DNA from: CAVXZE01 sp963766175
GTDB taxonomy: Bacteria > Myxococcota_A > UBA9160 > UBA6930
Reading direction: 5' to 3'
Assembly: GCA_963766175.1 (NCBI GenBank)
Contig: CAVXZE010000021.1
Span: 649,216 to 713,215 of the forward strand
DNA: 64,000 nucleotides
This document shows positions 59,609 through 64,000 of the stretch, one piece after another. The position numbers and the translations under genes were made by a program. The notes below the pieces were generated by a model. It saw only the letters and a program-made list of their open reading frames with translations. It ran no database searches and had not been told where the DNA came from. Position 1 is the stretch's first letter; the number at the start of each line of letters is the position of its first letter.

Positions 59609-59822
59609 CACCTCTCCGCCCAACTGCTGACCGTCCCCCGGCCGCCCGAGCGCCAACCGTGCCCCTCGCACCCCGAGGCGTCAAGGGGAAGTAGGGCTAG
59701 GGCAAGACGAAGGGGGCTCGCACGGCGCGTATGCGCCTCCCCGCCTCGCTCGGGTCACCGGTTCGTGCGACCCTCGCCGCGGGCCACCTCGGCGGTGATG
59801 GACGCGTCTGGCGGCCGCCGCC

Positions 59823-60713
59823 CTACGAACTCTCCGAGGCCGCCCCGCAGCGGCGGCAGAAGCGGTCCTCGGCGGCGAGCGGCTTCCCGCACGCAGTGCA
59901 GAAACGCGCCCCTTCCCGCGCCCCGGCGCGCGCGGCGCTCTTCGGGTTGGCCGCGGACCGACTCCTCGCGATCTGCCAGACGAAGACCCCAACCATCGCG
60001 AGAGCGCCGAAGGCGATCAGGAGATTCGACCAATCGAGACCCGTGCCGGGCGCTGAGGAGGGCGATGCTGCAGGGGGAGCTGGCCGGGCCGTTGCCGCGC
60101 CGCTCGCTTCGTCGCGCGCGGGCGCCGTCAGGCGCGCGTTCGTCATCGCGTAGCGGACGCGGAGCGGGAACGAGCTTCCGGCGGGAACGGGCTGTGTGGG
60201 CAGCGAGTGGTAGACCAGCCCGTCCGGCGCCTGGGCCACATCGACGGCCTTGGGCACGGTGAGAAGAAAGTCGGCTGCGGTCGGCTTCTGCACCCGCACG
60301 TCCAGCCGATCGACTGCGACGTCGGCCAGCCAGGTGAACTCGAAGGTCCGCTCGCCGTCCTCGATCTGGTAGGGAAAGTAATATTCGACCCGGAAGCGCG
60401 GATCGGGCGTGGTGAGCACGAGTTGACCGCCACCGGTGTGGTATGCGATGTCGTCGATCATTCCGCCAGTCTCGTCGATGCGGGCGACGGCGTTCACGCT
60501 CGCATCGGCGGGCACCGGGAGAGTGACGCTCGCCGGAAGCGACGCTCCGGGTCCCAGCGTTCCCGTGAGCAGGACCAGGACGGAGGGCCGGTCGTAGTCC
60601 GGCCAGATGCCGACCTGCAACGACTGGATCCCGGTCGCCGTACTCTGCGCGCGGGTGAGGGCAGGGCCGAGTAGGACCAGGAGAGGAAGCAGCAGAACCG
60701 AGGTGCACTTCAT
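59823..60713 (-). CDS. Exported membrane protein with C-terminal zinc ribbon
   Basis: A 296-residue protein. Signal peptide MKCTSVLLLPLLVLLGPALT, a periplasmic beta-rich region (SVLVLLTGTLGPGASLPASV, RVEYYFPYQIEDGERTFEF), a Pro/Ala linker, one helix (LLIAFGALAMVGVFVWQIA) and a cytosolic zinc ribbon (FCTACGKPLAAEDRFCRRCG). It follows a ResB-like fragment on the same strand at 45 bp. This suggests a link with cytochrome c maturation, but that is inference from position. Confidence 0.75.
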   Translation of the reverse strand: MKCTSVLLLPLLVLLGPALTRAQSTATGIQSLQVGIWPDYDRPSVLVLLTGTLGPGASLPASVTLPVPADASVNAVARIDETGGMIDDIAYHTGGGQLVLTTPDPRFRVEYYFPYQIEDGERTFEFTWLADVAVDRLDVRVQKPTAADFLLTVPKAVDVAQAPDGLVYHSLPTQPVPAGSSFPLRVRYAMTNARLTAPARDEASGAATARPAPPAASPSSAPGTGLDWSNLLIAFGALAMVGVFVWQIARSRSAANPKSAARAGAREGARFCTACGKPLAAEDRFCRRCGAASESS

Positions 60714-60757
60714 CGTGAGGCTCCCGATCGTGAGCGAACGGACCGCGCGCGTGGAAT

Positions 60758-61130
60758 CTAGCCCGGATTCCCCGGTTCCTCTCGGCCCGCCCACAGGAAG
60801 CTCCGCCACATCATACCGAGGCCGAGCACGAGCAGGATGCTGGCAGCCAGCGCCCAGGGGTTCCCGAGAACGTGGCGGCGCCGGAGCTGGATTCCGGGCT
60901 GCTCTTCGACCCCCTCTAGCGAGAGAACACTGCCGTCGGCCAGGCGAACCGGCCGACCCTCCATCAGCCAGAGCTCCTTCGAGCCGGCCACTGGCGCACC
61001 CCGCAGACCCACTCGGGTGAGCGAGCCCATTACGGGCCGCCCTGGCGGGTGGACGTACAGGAGTCGCACCTCGAGGCCCCCGAGCTCGCAGCTTCCTTCG
61101 AACTCCGCACGGCGGATTCCGGTAGGATTC
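60758..61130 (-). pseudogene. ResB-like C-terminal fragment
   Basis: The frame shows LWLMEGRPVRLADGSVLSLE, GVEEQPGIQLRRR and a last helix ALAASILLVLGLGMMWRSFL, as at the end of cytochrome c maturation protein ResB. The ResB core (several hundred residues) is missing, and no start codon fits near 61100. It is probably another gene with a large deletion. Confidence 0.5.
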
Positions 61131-61208
61131 GATCCGGTCGCTGTGGCGGGCGACGAAGAGCCAGAGCTAGAGAGACCCGAGGTTCTCCGCCTCGGAGGAC
61201 ACTCGGAG

Positions 61209-61607
61209 ATGGAGAGAGAAATGTGGCGAATGGTCGCGCTAGGCACGGCGCTGCTCATCGTGGGGGTGGCTATCGCGCTCCTCGCGGGAGGATTGTCCTG
61301 GTTCAAGGGACGCTTCTACATCGATCATATGGAGAATCCGGGCCGGCTGGAGCGGATGCAGGTGGAGCGCGTGGTGGAGACGCTAAAGCTGCTACCGGGA
61401 TCGGTCGTCGCCGACATCGGGGCTGGATCCGGGCTCTTCACGAGAACCATGGCCAAGGAGGTCGCTCCGGGTCTCGTCTATGCCGTCGACATCAACCCCA
61501 ATCTCCTGACGCACATCGAGAAGAGCGCAAAGCAGGCCGGGTTCTCCCCCGTGGAGAGGCACGACTTCATTCCGGATCAGTACTGGATGATCTTCGAGCG
61601 CGGCTGA
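61209..61607 (+). pseudogene. Methyltransferase gene with its middle deleted
   Basis: The N-terminal 110 residues carry a membrane helix (ALLIVGVAIALLAGGLSWF), HMENPGRLERMQVERVVETL and the SAM-binding VVADIGAGSGLFTRTMAKEV with AVDINPNLLTHIEKSAKQAG. The next residues, VERHDFIPDQYWMIFERG, are the normal end of such enzymes. The part between (about 90-100 residues, second half of the Rossmann fold) is absent, joined in frame. The product, if made, cannot be active. Confidence 0.65.
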
Positions 61608-61812
61608 AGGCGGGTCGTCCTCTAGGGGCCGGGTCAAGCGAGCCGCGTCACGTCCGGTCGCGCCGCTCCGCAGGGGCCGAGGCGCGGTTCAGGGCGCCTT
61701 GGCCTTGAACTGGCCGGTTCGGCCCGCGTTGGCCGGCGCGGGATGGAGACGGCAGGAGACGATCCCTTAAACGTAAGTCCTCACCCATTCTCGCCTTGTC
61801 GCGCACAAACGG
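61608..61812. other. Intergenic stretch before the nested insertion sequences
   Basis: No gene is seen between the methyltransferase remnant and the IS66 tail. Confidence 0.45.
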
Positions 61813-61908
61813 TCAAGCGCCGGTTGTCTTTTGGGATTCTGAGGACTTGAGGTCCCGAGCGAGAGTGAAGGTGCCCGAGTTCCGAGCGGTCGGGAGGGTG
61901 GCCTCCCG
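61813..61908 (-). pseudogene. IS66-family transposase tail (left part)
   Basis: Reads REATLPTARNSGTFTLARDL to a stop at 61813-61815, the usual close of IS66 transposases (REA...AxxxPGxxxLPxDL). It continues from the fragment at 63677-63757 once the element between is removed. Confidence 0.65.
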
Positions 61909-62102
61909 TAGCTAGTTCCTGTTGATTGGGACGGGTTTTCGCCGAAGTAGCGGTTTCTTGCGAGCCTGATGGGATGGTCGAGGCGGCGAGATCGGCAGCG
62001 AGAGGGCTGGAGGTGGCCGATCTGGCGACGACGGCCGGTTTGAGAAGGCACCCCTCCCGTTGCCGGCGGCGGCCGGGGCCGGAGCCGTAACGCGCGCCGG
62101 CT

Positions 62103-63578
62103 TCAGAGGCGCGCGAGGATCAGCAGGTTGTGGGCGAAGATGGTCTGGCCGACGGTCGCGACGTAGTGCTCCCAGCTCTGATTGAAGCAGGGCGCCAGGC
62201 GAAGCATGCGTTTGAGAAACGAGATCGTGCCTTCTACCCCAGCGCGGAAGGCTTGAGCGTGGCGGAAGAGGGGATCTTGCTCTCGCTCCGACTCCGCCGG
62301 CGTCCGCTTTCCCTTCTTCGCAATGGAGACGACGTCGATCGTCTTCTCGAGTTCACGGAGCTGATCCATGCTCTGGTAGTAGCCCTTGTCGGCGGTGAGC
62401 TCCGAGGGATCGAAGCCGAAGAGCTTTCGGTGCTCCGCCAGGGCGGGATCCAAGAGTGTGTGCTCGACCGGCCTCCGGTCGCACACCTCGTACGCGGTGA
62501 TGAACTTCTCGCCGACCTGCTGGATCTGGATCATGTGACCGAACTCGATGTCCTTGCCCGCCTTGCCGCGCTTGAGGAGCTCCGTGTGCGGCTCGAAGAG
62601 ACTGAAAAGCTTCTCGTCGTTGGGGACGGACTCCCCGTGCAGCACCCGCCGCCGGGTCTGGTCCAGGACGTGCCTCCCGAGCGCGTGGAAGTGGGCGATC
62701 TGCTCCACCAGCGCCTCTGCCTGGGCGTGCGCCCAAAGGTCATACCGTTGGGACTCGATACCTGCCACGAGTTGCTCGGCCACGGCCGTCGCCCAGCCGC
62801 AGATCCCCTCCACACGCCGAATCAGACGCTGATACGGGCGTCTCAGCGATCGAGCCCTTCGACCCTTCTGCGCCGCCCGGCGGGCGATCGTCAGCGCATC
62901 ACGCTTGGCCCGGCGCGGGTGAAGCCGACCCGATCCAACCGAGCCGGGGTCGATCTGGCGGGCGCGCTCGATCAATCGAGCCAGCACCCGGTAGGTGTCC
63001 CAGAGCAACGACGAGTCCGTGGGCCAGTGGATGTTCGTCTCGACGGCCGTGGTGTCGAGACGCAGCCGGTCGCCTGAGATCTTCTGCTCCACCACGGCGT
63101 GGTGCGCGAGCTTCGTGTTGATCTTCTTCCAAGTCGCCGGACGGAGTGCATTCTTGAGCTTGTCGAGCGTCGTGAAGTCCATCATGGGCTTCGCCCCAAG
63201 CCGAACGAACTGGCGCAAGGCCGGGCTGTCGTCTACGCGGACGACCGTCTGCCGCAGCGACAGCCCCTCGAGCGACTGCACGATGAGGAGGCGAAGCACG
63301 TGCTCCGTGGTGAAACGGACACGCGCCGGCCGCGATCGGTTGGATGCGATGAGCGCACGCCGCAGATCGCGATGAGCGAGGTCCACGATCTCTGGATTCG
63401 CATCCAGAATCTTGGAGATGGCTTGGTACTTGGCGTAATATTCCCGGGTCAACTTCAGGTTCGACGTGGGAAACTCGAACTCGCGTTGGGCTTCGAACTT
63501 GGGGCGCAAGCGGATCACCTCGTGGAGGAGCTTGGGTTTGCACACCGGCGAGTGTCGCCGGCTAAGCGCAATCCGCAA
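62103..63578 (-). CDS. ISNCY-family transposase
   Basis: A 491-residue transposase, TTG start. Visible are the DNA-binding helices (RVRFTTEHVLRLLIVQSLEG, LSLRQTVVRVDDSPALRQFV), GDRLRLDTTAVETNIHWPTD with the first DDE Asp, FGHMIQIQQVGEKFITAYEV, LTADKGYYQSMDQL with the second Asp, and RAGVEGTISFLKRMLRLA with the Glu. Length and motif order fit ISNCY (ISDol1-like) transposases. It seems complete. Confidence 0.85.
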   Translation of the reverse strand: MRIALSRRHSPVCKPKLLHEVIRLRPKFEAQREFEFPTSNLKLTREYYAKYQAISKILDANPEIVDLAHRDLRRALIASNRSRPARVRFTTEHVLRLLIVQSLEGLSLRQTVVRVDDSPALRQFVRLGAKPMMDFTTLDKLKNALRPATWKKINTKLAHHAVVEQKISGDRLRLDTTAVETNIHWPTDSSLLWDTYRVLARLIERARQIDPGSVGSGRLHPRRAKRDALTIARRAAQKGRRARSLRRPYQRLIRRVEGICGWATAVAEQLVAGIESQRYDLWAHAQAEALVEQIAHFHALGRHVLDQTRRRVLHGESVPNDEKLFSLFEPHTELLKRGKAGKDIEFGHMIQIQQVGEKFITAYEVCDRRPVEHTLLDPALAEHRKLFGFDPSELTADKGYYQSMDQLRELEKTIDVVSIAKKGKRTPAESEREQDPLFRHAQAFRAGVEGTISFLKRMLRLAPCFNQSWEHYVATVGQTIFAHNLLILARL

Positions 63579-63603
63579 GTGGCCGCTTTACCCCAAGACC
63601 TAC

Positions 63604-63641
63604 GAAAACGGCCCCGAATCCCACGATTCGAGGCCGTTTTC
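63604..63641. terminator. Strong hairpin at the 5' end of the transposase unit
   Basis: GAAAACGGCCCCGAATC pairs with GATTCGAGGCCGTTTTC around CCAC, a 17-bp stem with one mismatch and A/T runs outside. It lies between the IS end and the transposase start, where it can stop transcription that enters from outside. Confidence 0.65.
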
Positions 63642-63676
63642 AAATCCGCGCGACGTCGCGCAACAGCAACTAGCTA

Positions 63677-63757
63677 GGCGCGCGACTCGACCCCGCACAG
63701 CTTCGCCGACTCGATCAGCGAGTAGAAGAGGGCCGCGACCCGGGTGCCGCGCTCGGC
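63677..63757 (-). pseudogene. IS66-family transposase fragment (right part)
   Basis: Reads NAERGTRVAALFYSLIESAK then LCGVESRA up to the ISNCY end. This is the C-terminal helix of IS66 transposases (RGxxxAxxxYSLIETAKLxGVEPxAYL). The rest of the IS66 element is not in the window. Confidence 0.7.
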
Positions 63758-63763
63758 GTTCCT

Positions 63764-64000
63764 TCATCCTTCACTTCGTTTCGACTTATCCGCTAGCGCA
63801 CTCACCTGTTCGGCGCATTCCTCCCATGAGGGCAGTTCAATTTCACAGCTCGGGTCGGCTCGCAACTGCGCTTTCATCTCTCGGATCCGGTCGGAGCTCT
63901 CCACCCCACATCGACGAGGGTGACGGCAAGGACGAGAAGGCTCGCGTACGCCCCCGCCAGGCCAAGCCAGATGAGGAAGACCCCGAGGTAATGGGGGTTG
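63764..64000 (-). CDS. Small membrane protein, partial, with probable frameshift
   Basis: Entering from the right edge is a helix NPHYLGVFLIWLGLAGAYA then SLLVLAVTLVDVG; after one base change in the C run near 63904 it continues as VESSDRIREMKAQLRADPSC and EIELPSWEECAEQVSALADK to a stop at 63764-63766. The two parts read as one protein with a membrane helix and a charged cytosolic end. No family is recognised. Confidence 0.45.
   Translation of the reverse strand, partial: QPPLPRGLPHLAWPGGGVREPSRPCRHPRRCGVESSDRIREMKAQLRADPSCEIELPSWEECAEQVSALADKSKRSEG

Larger units (their letters stand above)
61909..63676. mobile_element. ISNCY-type insertion sequence
   Basis: About 1768 bp with terminal inverted repeats: TAGCTAGTTCCTGTTG at the left and CAACAGCAACTAGCTA at the right, which match at 15 of 16 positions when one is reversed. 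It carries one transposase gene. Removal rejoins the IS66 transposase remnant, so these ends are close to exact. Confidence 0.75.

Noticed and set aside
1..64000. CRISPR array or cas genes
   Set aside because: No regularly spaced repeats and no cas-like proteins were seen.

Overview
High-GC bacterial DNA, densely coded on both strands, with purine-rich ribosome sites and frequent GTG starts. The mix of fatty-acid and ring-acid catabolism, PilZ, PcfJ, MMPL transporter, bufferin genes and a probable selenoprotein suggests a Gram-negative of the old Deltaproteobacteria breadth (Myxococcota, Desulfobacterota or Binatota). This is inference; no rRNA or marker gene is present.

Layout. 1-11.6 kb: end of an MFS permease, an amidohydrolase, a three-gene flavin oxidase/Fe-S operon, an SDR, a sialidase-fold protein, an M20 peptidase and a PLP enzyme. 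11.7-14 kb: a bufferin operon (bufA, MNIO-family bufB, bufC) behind an ECF-type promoter. 14-17.5 kb: small genes broken at G/C runs around a membrane-anchored gamma-glutamyltransferase. 17.7-31.3 kb: acyl-CoA synthetase, PilZ protein, cupin, MMPL/RND transporter, MtgA, PcfJ-like protein, glycogen-synthase-like enzyme and an internally deleted hydrolase. 31.4-36.2 kb: a compact ParA-like/acyltransferase/epimerase/membrane-protein operon. 36.3-40 kb: SDR, Tat-exported DUF362 protein and a tandem-repeat secreted protein. 40-47.4 kb: a catabolic block (two acyl-CoA dehydrogenases, acetoacetate-decarboxylase-like protein, metal hydrolase, acyl-CoA synthetase), then a glutathione transferase and a DsbA/HCCA-isomerase-type protein with an in-frame UGA at its active site. 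47.8-53.8 kb: an AddB/AddA pair. 54-59.2 kb: a decayed integrative element between two copies of a tRNA-Thr 3' half. 59.2-64 kb: DUF952 protein, zinc-ribbon protein, fragments of ResB and a methyltransferase, and an ISNCY-type element inserted in an IS66 remnant.

Most notable: (1) a UGA codon at residue 11 of the DsbA/HCCA-isomerase protein, followed after 12 nt by a 6-bp hairpin with an AGUU loop, as expected of a bacterial SECIS; (2) the bufferin operon with a GTAACC-N16-CGTA promoter; (3) the nested mobile DNA, whose boundaries can be read directly. Several small genes differ from an open frame only by one base in a G or C run, so sequencing error should be separated from true decay before the pseudogenes are interpreted.
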